Shown here piece after piece: positions 7,361-15,201 of a stretch of 39,227 nt of DNA. Each line of letters begins with the position of its first letter. The stretch's first letter is position 1. The position numbers and the translations under genes were made by a program. The DNA is from Clostridiales bacterium (GTDB taxonomy: Bacteria; Bacillota; Clostridia; Christensenellales; Pumilibacteraceae). Where the stretch lies: NCBI GenBank assembly GCA_022508365.1, contig JAFLVH010000009.1, positions 1-39,227 of the forward strand. The letters run 5' to 3'. Under the pieces are notes generated by a model. It made no database searches. It was not told the DNA's origin and saw only the letters and a list, made by a program, of their open reading frames with translations.

Positions 7361-7732
7361 ATGAAAGAAAAACATACCATTGTAGCAAATAGAATGAGAG
7401 AACTCCGCGAAGGTATTAAGCTATCCCAAGCAAAACTCGCAGCTCTTTTAGAAAACATCGAGCAGCCTGCAATCTTCCGCTATGAAAGCGGTCAATCCTT
7501 CCCACCTTACGGGGTGCTTATGCAGTATGCCGATTTCTTTGACATCTCGCTTGACTATCTTTTCGGCAGAACGGATAATCCGCAAGGCAAGTTATACAAC
7601 TTCCAGCCAAAAGTGTGGAAAAACCAAAGTCAAATGCAAGAGTTAATCGAAATGTGTTTCGATCCAAGCTCGCCGGCTAATGCGAAGTTAAAGGATTTGC
7701 TTTTACAGCTTATGGAGGAACAGAATAAATGA
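7361..7732 (+). CDS. XRE-family regulator linked to recombinase
   Basis: This 123-residue helix-turn-helix protein has its DNA-binding domain at residues 8-68 (RMRELREGIKLSQAKLA, AIFRYESG, ISLDYLFGRTDNP) and a short helical tail. The start ATG at 7361 has GAGGG nearby. Its last codons overlap the recombinase start by ATGA, so translation is coupled. Small XRE proteins placed directly before a serine recombinase usually control its expression in integrated elements, and I infer the same here. It is the first gene of a two-gene plus-strand unit set between minus-strand neighbours. Confidence 0.87.
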   Translation: MKEKHTIVANRMRELREGIKLSQAKLAALLENIEQPAIFRYESGQSFPPYGVLMQYADFFDISLDYLFGRTDNPQGKLYNFQPKVWKNQSQMQELIEMCFDPSSPANAKLKDLLLQLMEEQNK

Positions 7733-9249
7733 GAGCAGTAATTTACGCAAGATATAGTTCGGATAATCAAAGAGAAGAAAGTATTGAAGGTCAGCTTCGT
7801 GAATGTATGGAGTTTGCCGCCTATAACGACATTCAAGTTATGGGTAATTACATAGATAGGGCTTTATCTGCAAAGACCGATCACCGCCCCGAATTCCAGC
7901 GTATGATAAAGGACAGCTACAAACACGCTTTCGATTGTATCATTGTATGGAAGTTAGACCGGTTTTCGCGTAACCGTTACGACAGCGCACATTATAAAGC
8001 CCTACTCCGCAAAAACGGTGTTAAGGTTGTTTCGGCAAAGGAAACAATTGCCGAAGGCTCGGAAGGAATACTCCTTGAATCAGTCCTCGAAGGCATGGCG
8101 GAATACTATTCGGCCGAGCTTGCCGAAAAGGTTGTGCGCGGCATGACCGAAAATGCACTAAAAGGAATTAACAACGGCGGGCAAACTACTTTTGGGTACA
8201 AACTCAATGCGGAAAGAAGATTTGAGCCGCACGAAACATATGCCCCTATCCTTGTGGAAATATTTACCATGTATGCCGACGGCAAAACGGTAAAAAACAT
8301 CGTCGATTATCTGGACGAAAAGAAGATACTCTCCTATCGCGGTGGCAAAATCAACATAATGGCAGTTCAAAGAATGTTATCCAACCGTCGTTATTTGGGT
8401 GAGCTTAAATTCCGAGATATTGTAGTCCCGAACTGTATTCCCAGGCTTATATCTGATGAGCTATTCGAGAAGGTACAACGGCGTTTGGAAACCAATAAGA
8501 AAGCTCCGGCAAGGCACAAAGCGGATGAAGATTATTTGCTTACGCTAAAACTTTTCTGTGGCAAATGCAAAGCGCACATGATCGGCGAAAGCGGTATGGG
8601 CACTTCAAAGGTTTACCGTTACTACAAATGCGCTAACACAAAAAAGGTACATATCTGCGATAAGAAACCTGTGCGTAAAGAATGGATAGAAGATTTAGTA
8701 GTTAAAAACGCTATGGAAATTCTACAAAATGACGAGTTGTTGAATTATCTTGCTGAAACTGCTTTCAGATTGCAAGGTGAAGAAAATCCGAGAATACCCC
8801 ACCTGAAAGGACAGCTCGCCGACATTGAAAAGCGCATTGAAAATCTTATGGGCGCTATCGAGCAAGGCATCATCACCGACACTACCAAAGACAGACTAAA
8901 TCAGCTTGAAAAGAAAAAGAAGGAAATCGAGATAGCTATTTTGCAAGAACAAATCAAAAAGCCGTTCCTCACAAAAGACCAGATCCTATACGGTTTGGAG
9001 CAGTTCAGAGACCTCGACGTGAGCACGACAGAAGGAAAACAGCGGCTAATTGACGGGTTTGTTAACGCAATTTACCTGTATGACGATAGATTCGATATAA
9101 CACTAAACTTTAAAGGCGGAACAAAAACGGTGTACTTTTCAGAGATAGAGGCCGCCAAAAATTCGGGTTTTAAATCGCTCACTGTACCAAATAGAATGCC
9201 ACCGCTTAGTCGGTGGTTTTTTATTTGGTACACTCACAGGAGTGAGTAG
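7729..9249 (+). CDS. Large serine recombinase
   Basis: The 506-residue protein belongs to the large serine recombinases. It has a resolvase-type catalytic domain at the N-terminus with IYARYSS (nucleophile Ser10 likely) and VWKLDRFSRNRYD. A recombinase domain follows, then a zinc-ribbon-like segment near residues 281-310 with CGKC and later Cys residues, and a coiled-coil region (LEKKKKEIEIAIL). It catalyses integration, excision or inversion between short att sites. The last 25 or so residues (from LTVPNRM) look unlike the family, and their codons run through an intrinsic-terminator-like hairpin. The reading frame may therefore continue past its natural end into the element's right junction. 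Confidence 0.92.
   Translation: MRAVIYARYSSDNQREESIEGQLRECMEFAAYNDIQVMGNYIDRALSAKTDHRPEFQRMIKDSYKHAFDCIIVWKLDRFSRNRYDSAHYKALLRKNGVKVVSAKETIAEGSEGILLESVLEGMAEYYSAELAEKVVRGMTENALKGINNGGQTTFGYKLNAERRFEPHETYAPILVEIFTMYADGKTVKNIVDYLDEKKILSYRGGKINIMAVQRMLSNRRYLGELKFRDIVVPNCIPRLISDELFEKVQRRLETNKKAPARHKADEDYLLTLKLFCGKCKAHMIGESGMGTSKVYRYYKCANTKKVHICDKKPVRKEWIEDLVVKNAMEILQNDELLNYLAETAFRLQGEENPRIPHLKGQLADIEKRIENLMGAIEQGIITDTTKDRLNQLEKKKKEIEIAILQEQIKKPFLTKDQILYGLEQFRDLDVSTTEGKQRLIDGFVNAIYLYDDRFDITLNFKGGTKTVYFSEIEAAKNSGFKSLTVPNRMPPLSRWFFIWYTHRSE
9183..9232 (+). terminator. Composite hairpin inside the recombinase 3' end
   Basis: An inner stem CCACCG/CGGTGG (9199-9204 with 9211-9216) is followed by six Ts, as in an intrinsic terminator. 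An outer 11-base pair TGTACCAAATA/TATTTGGTACA (9183-9193 with 9222-9232) encloses it. It lies upstream of the recombinase stop codon. Confidence 0.6.
9232..9247. repeat. Perfect small palindrome at the recombinase stop
   Basis: ACTCAC and GTGAGT form a 6-bp stem around AGGA, directly abutting the previous hairpin and covering the recombinase stop region. Its function is unknown; it could be part of an att site. Confidence 0.4.
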
Positions 9250-9402
9250 CGCACCGCAAAAAATAATGTATATTATAAAATTACAAAAAGAAAAATAGAA
9301 CAATGTTTTACACAAAATATTTTCGGTGCTCTGTTCGCTAACCGCTTGGCGCTTGCGCCAAAGGTCGCCAGCGCTATTGCGGGCATTCTCCGAGGGTGTA
9401 CC
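9250..9402. other. Non-coding stretch with a GC-rich hairpin
   Basis: No supported gene lies here. The left half is A-rich. The right half is markedly more GC-rich and holds the 7-bp perfect hairpin TTGGCGC-TT-GCGCCAA (9346-9361). The change in base composition suggests a junction or a dispersed repeat next to the recombinase. Confidence 0.35.
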
Positions 9403-9436
9403 AAAAATCCCGATTGCATAAGCAATCGGGATTTTT
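9403..9436. terminator. Bidirectional intrinsic terminator
   Basis: AAAAATCCCGATTGC, loop ATAA, GCAATCGGGATTTTT: a perfect stem with A- and T-tracts on both sides. It can end the recombinase transcript from the left and the reductase transcript (stop at 9477) from the right. Confidence 0.85.
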
Positions 9437-9476
9437 ATTTTTCACTGTTCACTATTAACTTACGATTTAAAATATA

Positions 9477-10022
9477 TTATAACACATCCGCAAGTGCCGC
9501 CGCTTGTTTGCAGCCGTCCGTTTTGTTGATGTCCCCTACATTCAGCACGCTCGGGATAAGCACTTCGCCGACAGACTTCCATTTCAGCAAAGCGGCAGTC
9601 CGTTCGTACGGAATGCGAACGCCGTCCATAACAGACATATCGTCCTCCTCGCAGCATGTTATAAGCGCACACTCTTTGCCCGCAACGTCCTTACCGGCAA
9701 TACAGAATGAAAACAGTCTGTCTATTACGCCTTTAATCTGCGCAGGGAAAGAATACCAATAAACAGGCGAGGTAAATACAACCACATCGGCTTCCAGTAT
9801 CGACGGCGCAATCAGATTGAAATCGTCGTCAAAGCTGCACGCCTTGCCTGATTTGTAGCACGTCTGACAAGCGTGGCAGCCTCCCACCTTTTGCATGGCA
9901 GCGTCAAACCTGGTAACAGTATGTCCCTTTGCCTGCGCCGCCGCTATAAAAGCATCCGTCATGGCAAAGCTGTTTCCGTTTTTTCTGGGGCTGCCTGTAA
10001 TAACAACAATTTTTTTACCCAT
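9477..10022 (-). CDS. Flavodoxin-family / NADPH-dependent FMN reductase
   Basis: The 181-residue protein starts with VVITGSPRKNGNS, the phosphate-binding loop of the FMN reductase/flavodoxin fold, and continues with VVFTSPVYWYSFPAQIKGVIDR, the second flavin-contact region. Between them lies a Cys-rich segment GGCHACQTCYKSGKAC that is common in clostridial iron-sulfur flavoprotein-like members, although its spacing here suggests disulfides or a metal rather than a proven cluster. It probably reduces flavin, quinones or other electrophiles in the cytoplasm. It is divergent from an HxlR-type regulator, an arrangement typical of redox-stress control. AGGAGAC lies before ATG 10020-10022. Confidence 0.87.
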   Translation of the reverse strand: MGKKIVVITGSPRKNGNSFAMTDAFIAAAQAKGHTVTRFDAAMQKVGGCHACQTCYKSGKACSFDDDFNLIAPSILEADVVVFTSPVYWYSFPAQIKGVIDRLFSFCIAGKDVAGKECALITCCEEDDMSVMDGVRIPYERTAALLKWKSVGEVLIPSVLNVGDINKTDGCKQAAALADVL

Positions 10023-10066
10023 ATTTGTCTCCTAAAACATATTCCGACTGTCTTAACAAAACAGCC

Positions 10067-10096
10067 TTGACAATGTGTATTATATTATGGTATGAT
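10067..10096 (+). promoter_or_regulatory. Promoter of the HxlR regulator
   Basis: TTGACA (10067-10072), 18 bases, TATGAT (10091-10096) points at the HxlR gene. It overlaps completely with the opposing promoter for the reductase, so the two should exclude each other. Confidence 0.6.
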
Positions 10097-10107
10097 TAAT
10101 TTGTCAA
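10079..10107 (-). promoter_or_regulatory. Consensus promoter of the FMN reductase
   Basis: On the minus strand TTGACA (10102-10107), exactly 17 bases, TATAAT (10079-10084) is a perfect sigma-A promoter. Its -35 box and that of the opposing promoter are the arms of the inverted repeat CTTGACAA (10066-10073) / TTGTCAAG (10101-10108). Confidence 0.75.
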
Positions 10108-10108
10108 G

Positions 10109-10130
10109 TACGCACAATAAAGTGCGATAC
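10109..10130. promoter_or_regulatory. Putative HxlR operator dyad
   Basis: CGCAC (10111-10115) and GTGCG (10122-10126) form a dyad with a 6-base spacer, extended by TA on the left and ATAC on the right. It lies between the plus promoter and the HxlR start. Symmetric sites like this bind dimeric winged-helix regulators; assignment to this protein is an inference. Confidence 0.4.
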
Positions 10131-10164
10131 TAACAAAAAGTATAGTGTAAACGAGCGATAAAAC

Positions 10165-10503
10165 ATGGAAAGCACAAAAAGATGCATAGCCTCCGAAAAA
10201 CTGTGCGACACGGGATTCAGCTATACCCTGTCGCTGATAAACGGCAAGTACAAAATGACTATTCTCTATGCGTTAATGGAATTTTCCGTTGTCAGATACA
10301 ACGAGCTGCAACGGTACATAAAAGGTATTTCTTATAAGACATTGAGTCTGTCTTTGAAGGAACTGGAAAATGACGGGCTGATTATCCGCAAGGAATATCC
10401 GCAAATCCCACCCAAAGTGGAATACAGCCTTTCCGAACGAGGAAAGTCGTTGATGCCCATTTTGGACAGCATGTGCGAATGGGGCTTCAAAAACAGAATT
10501 TAA
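10165..10503 (+). CDS. HxlR-family transcriptional regulator
   Basis: The 112-residue winged-helix protein matches HxlR/MarR-like regulators: the N-terminal helix LSLINGKYKMTILYALM, the recognition part YNELQRYIKGISYKTLSLSLKELENDGLI, and the wing PPKVEYSLSERGKSL. Cys7 is placed like the redox-sensing Cys of YodB-type members, and Cys14 is also present. It probably responds to electrophiles or disulfide stress and controls the divergent flavin reductase and itself. The ribosome binding site before ATG 10165 is weak (ACGAGCG). Confidence 0.9.
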   Translation: MESTKRCIASEKLCDTGFSYTLSLINGKYKMTILYALMEFSVVRYNELQRYIKGISYKTLSLSLKELENDGLIIRKEYPQIPPKVEYSLSERGKSLMPILDSMCEWGFKNRI

Positions 10504-10508
10504 TTTAT

Positions 10509-11039
10509 ATGAATAACCGCGCAACTAATACCTTTCGTCACGCAACACATGATAATGTGCCGCCGATTATAGACGGCAGATGCACCGTGCTTTTACTTGG
10601 GTCCATGCTCTCGCCAAAGTCGGCGGAAGCCTCGTTTTACTACGCGCATCCGCAAAACAGATTTTGGCGCGTGTTATCTGCCGTGTTCGGCTGTGAATGC
10701 CCAAGCACCAATCAAGAAAAAATTAATCTTGCACTCTCCCACCGTGTTGCGTTGTGGGACGTTATCTCAAGCTGCGATATTTCAGGCGCGTCTGACAGCA
10801 CCATTACCAATGTGAAATACAACGATATATCAGGTCTGCTCGAGCGATATAAAAACATTACTAGCGTTTTTACCACAGGCGGAAAAGCGCACGAACTACT
10901 CATGCGCTACAACCAAGATATAAACAATTCCGTAATTTCCAATGCGATGCGTTTGCCGTCGACAAGCCCGCAAAACTGTAAAATTAAGCTTGAAGAACTG
11001 ATTGCGGCATACTCTGCAATCGCAAAATGCATCAATTAG
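10509..11039 (+). CDS. DNA-deoxyinosine glycosylase (UDG superfamily)
   Basis: The 176-residue protein has the signature of the family 6 hypoxanthine-DNA glycosylases: LLLGSMLSPKSAEASFYYAHPQNRFW split as GSMLSPKSAEAS and FYYAHPQNRFW, then RVALWDVISSC, and near the end RLPSTSPQN, equivalent to the third motif. It should remove deaminated adenine (hypoxanthine) from DNA in base-excision repair. ATG 10509 is chosen because it follows the HxlR stop (10501-10503) by 5 bases and fits the family's N-terminus. No clear ribosome binding site is visible, so coupled translation is likely. Its stop overlaps the end of the convergent acetyltransferase gene by 4 bases. Confidence 0.87.
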   Translation: MNNRATNTFRHATHDNVPPIIDGRCTVLLLGSMLSPKSAEASFYYAHPQNRFWRVLSAVFGCECPSTNQEKINLALSHRVALWDVISSCDISGASDSTITNVKYNDISGLLERYKNITSVFTTGGKAHELLMRYNQDINNSVISNAMRLPSTSPQNCKIKLEELIAAYSAIAKCIN

Positions 11040-11656
11040 CTTAATAGATTTTGCTTGTACTTTAGCGCGTCTTGCTCCGTTATCTCGCGTATCACCTTAC
11101 AAGGATTTCCGTACGCCAGACTGTTATCCGGTATACGTCCCGCAACAACCGAACCTGCGCCGATTACACAGCCCGAACCTATAACCGCTCCGGCAAGTAT
11201 GGTGACATTGCCGGCAATCCAGCAATTATCGCCTATCGTAATGGGCGCACCGTACTCTCGGTCGGTCATTCTGCCGTCCTCGGTCTTATAAATATTGCGG
11301 TCTTGAGGTCTTAACGGATGTTTTGGCGTCAGTATAGACACATTGGGTCCGACAAAAACATTGTCGCCTATCGTTACCGGGCAGACGTCAAGCACGGTAA
11401 AATTGAAGTTGGCGTAAAAGTTTTTTCCAAGCTTGGTAAAAACGCCGTAATCAAAGAATATAGGACCTTGTAGGTATACACCCTCTTGCTTATCAGTAAT
11501 GAGCTCGGCAAGGATTTTTTCACGTGTTTCCGCGTCCTCTTCAAACGTGTCGTTATACATCTTGCAAAGTCTGTGCGCCTTTTGTCTGAGTGCAAGAAGC
11601 TCGGAAGAATTGGGATCGTAAATCTTGCCTGCGAGCATCTTTTCCTTTTCGGTCAT
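11036..11656 (-). CDS. maa: Sugar O-acetyltransferase (maltose acetyltransferase-like)
   Basis: The 206-residue protein begins with the Maa/NodL-type N-terminal helix region (EKMLAGKIYDPNSSELL) and continues with left-handed beta-helix hexapeptide repeats (VTIGDN, ITIGDNCWIAGNVTILAGAVIGSGCVIGAG, seen as repeats of I/V-x-x-G). The catalytic His lies in LTPKHPLRP. It transfers acetyl from acetyl-CoA to a sugar such as maltose, glucose or a galactoside. ATG 11654-11656 was chosen, with GAGG about 11 bases upstream. A GTG three codons before is too close to that site. It follows the Mrp gene on the same strand. Confidence 0.88.
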   Translation of the reverse strand: MTEKEKMLAGKIYDPNSSELLALRQKAHRLCKMYNDTFEEDAETREKILAELITDKQEGVYLQGPIFFDYGVFTKLGKNFYANFNFTVLDVCPVTIGDNVFVGPNVSILTPKHPLRPQDRNIYKTEDGRMTDREYGAPITIGDNCWIAGNVTILAGAVIGSGCVIGAGSVVAGRIPDNSLAYGNPCKVIREITEQDALKYKQNLLS

Positions 11657-11669
11657 AATTTTCACAACC

Positions 11670-12500
11670 TCAATGCGACTTTATCGGCAAACCGCTTTCC
11701 AAGATATCCGCCGCAGGCGCGATATAATCAAACTGTTCGCTATCCATGTTTCCGCCGTCCGCCGCTTCTACAAGCCGCGCGTCGTACGGGATTTCGGCAA
11801 GCACCGGCAGGCTGAATTTTTGTGCGATCTCACCCACCGCCTTGCCGCTGCCAAACACGTCAATGCGCTTTCCGCAGTCCGGACAGACAACATAGCTCAT
11901 ATTTTCAACAATGCCCAACACCGGTATTTTCATCATATTAGCCATGTTGACAGCCTTTTCCACTATCATGGAAACAAGCGACTGCGGCGTGGTGACAACC
12001 ACTATGCCGTCAACCTTGATAGACTGAAACACAGTAAGCGGAACGTCGCCCGTGCCGGGCGGACAGTCTACAAACATGTAGTCCACATCACCCCATATAA
12101 CGTCCGTCCAGAACTGCTTAACCATACCGGCGATAATAGGGCCGCGCCAAACAATAGGGTCGCTCTCGTTTTCGAGCAAAAGATTTGACGAAATTATCTT
12201 GATGCCGGCTTTTGATTCAAGAGGAAATATGCCGGTGCCGTCGCTTTTTACGTCGCCGTGAACGTCGTACATTTTGGGTATGGACGCGCCGGTGATATCG
12301 GCATCAAGAACTGCCGTGCGATATCCCTTTTTGTTCATAGCGCCTGCAAGCATGGCGGTGACGGACGACTTACCCACGCCGCCCTTACCGCTTACAACGG
12401 CAACTACGCGCTTTATGCGCGACAGTTCGTGCGGATTGTCCGTCTGCGGCGCTGAACATTTTGCTCCGCAAGTATTGCAATTATGAGTGCATTCGCTCAT
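11670..12500 (-). CDS. mrp: Mrp/NBP35-type Fe-S carrier ATPase
   Basis: The 276-residue P-loop protein has the deviant Walker A SGKGGVGKSS at residues 37-46, DADITGAS (switch I/A') at about 66-73, and DCPPGTGD at 145-152. C206 and C209 form the CPDC motif that bridges a 4Fe-4S cluster in the ApbC/NBP35 dimer. The N-terminus carries extra Cys residues (CTHNCNTCGAKC), as in NBP35 proteins, which could hold a second cluster. It should assemble or carry Fe-S clusters in the cytoplasm. Its ATG overlaps the stop of the O-antigen-ligase-like gene by ATGA. Good ribosome binding sequence AAAAGGAG precedes the start. Confidence 0.93.
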   Translation of the reverse strand: MSECTHNCNTCGAKCSAPQTDNPHELSRIKRVVAVVSGKGGVGKSSVTAMLAGAMNKKGYRTAVLDADITGASIPKMYDVHGDVKSDGTGIFPLESKAGIKIISSNLLLENESDPIVWRGPIIAGMVKQFWTDVIWGDVDYMFVDCPPGTGDVPLTVFQSIKVDGIVVVTTPQSLVSMIVEKAVNMANMMKIPVLGIVENMSYVVCPDCGKRIDVFGSGKAVGEIAQKFSLPVLAEIPYDARLVEAADGGNMDSEQFDYIAPAADILESGLPIKSH

Positions 12501-13972
12501 TGTACTTCTCCTTTTTCCGGTTGCACCCGGTCTGCGGCTGCATTGTCAGAGTCTTCGGCTGTATTGTCCGAAGCGCTTGCAGGCGCTTCTTTCTGCTGCA
12601 TATCGCGCTTAGTTGCTTTTACGTCGCACTCTATAAGCGCAAGCATAATTCCGTAATACAGCAAATGCGGCGGCATGGTCATTGCTATGTCCAGCATGGC
12701 GTTGCATAGCATTGCCAGTATGCACAGCGCAACAAACACGCGCTCTGGCGTAAGCTTAGCCGAAAAAGTCAGCCGAACAGTTCGATATCTATGATAAAGG
12801 TATGCCAAAAGCCCTAAAAAGCCGGTGCAATACAAGTACGTAAGCGGTGTGCAGTGAAAAGAATAATACCAGTTGTTTATCGGCGGCAAATACCAAATTC
12901 CAAGCCCGAATACAGGGTATGACTTCCACGCACTGAATCCGCTCTTCCACAGATTTGTCCGTCCGCTCAATGTGGTATTGCCCGAAAACAGCTTTTTTAC
13001 AAGGTCAAATATTTGTTGTCTAAGAACTATGGCAACGGCAAGCACGGCGACAACCGCAATACCGAAGGCTATATAATATCCCAGTCGCCCCGTCTTCTTT
13101 TTGAAGCACAGCCACACGGCAACAATAATCGATCCCGGCAACGCCACAAGCAAAGACGTACGCGAAAACGTAAACGCTATCGTTATCAGCTCCAAAGCGA
13201 CCACAATCAAAAAAAGATATCCTCGCTTATATATGTATACCATATAGAATGTAATAGGCAAAGCAATTACAACAAACGCCGCGGCGGTATTGGAAATGGC
13301 GTAACCGAAAACGATTAGGTCTTTATCCGGATTTTTGAGATTGATATCGTGTATCGCATACTGCTTGACTACGGCAAAAAATATCACGACAGCCGCCGCA
13401 ATCATCGCCCAAGCAAAGTACTCCACGGTTTTTCTGCCGTTGTATTCCCCGCAATTGATAAGCAGTGTGTACGGCAAAAACATGGTGACGGAAATTGCCA
13501 ACGCCATGCCCACTCCCGTCCAAGACATGGACGGTGCGCCAAGCCCCCCTATCACCAAAAAGCCCGTTACCACAGCAAGCGAAATTGTCAAATATCCGCG
13601 CTTAAAGATACATTTCCATTTTTTATAGTAAACGATGTTAAAGACAAATGCAACAAGCAGCAACACGAGCGCAATGCATAAAACAACAATATAAAGCGGC
13701 TTGCCGTAGTACCCCGACTGTGGCTTGGTCTCCTCTGACATTATAAACGTGCACATTGTCAAAAACGGAACGAGCACAAAAGAATTTTTGCAAAACAACA
13801 ACGCCGGGACAAGCAACACAGTAAGAAGCAATACCCCGACTACCGGAATGTCAAAGGTATGACTTAACACGCAAACAAAGCCGAAAGCAACAATATACCA
13901 GACGGAATTACATAAACGGTCCGCCGTTCTTCCGAATTTGCTATTAACAATTTTATCAAATTTCTCTTTCAT
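12497..13972 (-). CDS. O-antigen ligase/polymerase-like membrane protein
   Basis: The product has about 491 residues and at least ten hydrophobic segments. Its Wzy_C-like core holds FTFSRTSLLVALPG, SGRTNLWKSGFSAWKSYPVFGLG and a downstream His in the extracellular loop (SFHCTPLTYLYCTGFLGL). These match ligases and polymerases that join surface glycans. The acidic C-terminal tail is cytoplasmic and Ala/Asp-rich. The open frame reaches 14008 through a TTG, but that TTG is part of a -35 box. ATG 13970-13972 is preferred although no ribosome binding site is seen. It overlaps the Mrp gene by 4 bases, and no other glycan genes lie nearby. Confidence 0.78.
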   Translation of the reverse strand: MKEKFDKIVNSKFGRTADRLCNSVWYIVAFGFVCVLSHTFDIPVVGVLLLTVLLVPALLFCKNSFVLVPFLTMCTFIMSEETKPQSGYYGKPLYIVVLCIALVLLLVAFVFNIVYYKKWKCIFKRGYLTISLAVVTGFLVIGGLGAPSMSWTGVGMALAISVTMFLPYTLLINCGEYNGRKTVEYFAWAMIAAAVVIFFAVVKQYAIHDINLKNPDKDLIVFGYAISNTAAAFVVIALPITFYMVYIYKRGYLFLIVVALELITIAFTFSRTSLLVALPGSIIVAVWLCFKKKTGRLGYYIAFGIAVVAVLAVAIVLRQQIFDLVKKLFSGNTTLSGRTNLWKSGFSAWKSYPVFGLGIWYLPPINNWYYSFHCTPLTYLYCTGFLGLLAYLYHRYRTVRLTFSAKLTPERVFVALCILAMLCNAMLDIAMTMPPHLLYYGIMLALIECDVKATKRDMQQKEAPASASDNTAEDSDNAAADRVQPEKGEVQ

Positions 13973-13979
13973 CTTGATT

Positions 13980-14008
13980 ATTGTATCACTATTGCCTTTT
14001 TTCGTCAA
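13980..14008 (-). promoter_or_regulatory. Promoter directly at the start of the ligase-like gene
   Basis: On the minus strand TTGACG (14003-14008), 17 bases, TACAAT (13980-13985) predicts a transcript starting within a few bases of ATG 13972, that is, leaderless or nearly so. Confidence 0.5.
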
Positions 14009-14026
14009 TAGAAATCAATAATTCAA

Positions 14027-15085
14027 TTAGCTTAACTTAATTTTGTCATCGGCAAGCCGTTTTGCAAACGAAAGCAACATAGCGTTTGCGGCGGCGGCAT
14101 CCTCGCCGTACCACGTGAGCGAAAAGCAGTGATTGGAGCCGTGATAATTTGCGGAATAATATTCATGATACACGCCGTTGTTTTTCAGAACGTCTATCAT
14201 GGCGTCGCCCTGCCCTTTGCAAAAAATATCGTAGTCCGAATAAATAAGAAAAGTAGGCGGATAATTTTTGTTTACAAGTTCAATGGGAATAAACACATCT
14301 CGGTATTGGTATTGGTCCAAATCGCCGGGCTTAACTCCCGTCATACTTAGCAGCACGCCGCGAGAGAGCAAGTGCGTTTTTTCAATAGCAGTGCGAATGT
14401 CATATACGCCGCAATTCAACAAAACGCCGAAAACTTTGAACTTTGGACAAATCTCAAACGCTTCTCTAAGCTTGTCCGAACAATTAAACGCCGCCATCAT
14501 AGCCGCGTAGTATCCTCCGGCGCTGTCCCCACCGACAAAAATTCTGTCGGTATCTATATTGAAACGCTCGGCATTGTCATACACAAAGTTAGCTGCGGCG
14601 ATTATGTGATTTAACGGATCGGGAAAATTAAACTCCGGCGCGAGCCCGTAATTGACGCAAAAAACGCTAAATCCGTTAAGCGCCAGATACTGCGACCGCC
14701 CTTTTCGGTACTTTTTGTCACCTGCGGAAAACCCTCCGCCGTGAATCAAGATTATGGCAGGCTGTTTTTCGTCTGTCTTGGTGCGGTAAAAATCCAGCTT
14801 GCATGTATTCGGAAGTGCCTTGTCGTAAACTATGTTAGGCTCGACAGTAATGGTTTCGACGTTGTCTTTTTTGACGTAAGGGCAAGCGTTTTGAGAGAGC
14901 GCAAAAAGTATATCGATAGCCCTAAAAAGCTTTTTTGTGCGGCGCACAATTCGCCTATACTTTCGCTTATCACTTTTGGTCGGCGCGGTCCCCTCAAGAA
15001 AATCTTCGATTATCGCATCGTTCTGCTTTCTCACCCGCCTGATTTTTTTTAAATCTTTTTCTTCCTTTTTGCCCATATAGCACAA
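14027..15085 (-). CDS. Alpha/beta hydrolase, esterase/lipase (HSL type)
   Basis: The 352-residue enzyme has the oxyanion motif HGGG at 115-118 and the nucleophile elbow GGDSAGG with Ser188. The likely Asp286 lies in YSDYDIF, and His319 lies in HGSNHC. These together form the catalytic triad of hormone-sensitive-lipase-like esterases. A very basic N-terminal 60 residues and no signal peptide suggest a cytoplasmic enzyme; it probably hydrolyses short acyl or acetyl esters. The TTG at 15083-15085 is preferred because AAAGGA lies 5 bases upstream. An ATG three codons later is possible but its spacing is poor. Confidence 0.86.
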   Translation of the reverse strand: MCYMGKKEEKDLKKIRRVRKQNDAIIEDFLEGTAPTKSDKRKYRRIVRRTKKLFRAIDILFALSQNACPYVKKDNVETITVEPNIVYDKALPNTCKLDFYRTKTDEKQPAIILIHGGGFSAGDKKYRKGRSQYLALNGFSVFCVNYGLAPEFNFPDPLNHIIAAANFVYDNAERFNIDTDRIFVGGDSAGGYYAAMMAAFNCSDKLREAFEICPKFKVFGVLLNCGVYDIRTAIEKTHLLSRGVLLSMTGVKPGDLDQYQYRDVFIPIELVNKNYPPTFLIYSDYDIFCKGQGDAMIDVLKNNGVYHEYYSANYHGSNHCFSLTWYGEDAAAANAMLLSFAKRLADDKIKLS

Positions 15086-15132
15086 AACAATCCTTTTATA
15101 AAATAACTGTCTTATCTATTTGTTGCTACATT

Positions 15133-15161
15133 ATTTTAGCATGACCGAACAATCATGTCAA
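15133..15161 (-). promoter_or_regulatory. Promoter of the esterase gene
   Basis: On the minus strand TTGACA (15156-15161), 17 bases, TAAAAT (15133-15138) with an extended TG element lies 47 bases upstream of the TTG start. Confidence 0.72.
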
Positions 15162-15201
15162 CTAACCTAGTTAAATCGTTTCTCGCGGCGACGTAAATAT
15201 C

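Noticed and set aside
9395-9410. A tRNA 3' end as integration target of the recombinase
   Set aside because: GTGTACCAAAAATC resembles the end of the tRNA-Leu gene, but no T-arm or acceptor pairing can be found in the preceding bases.
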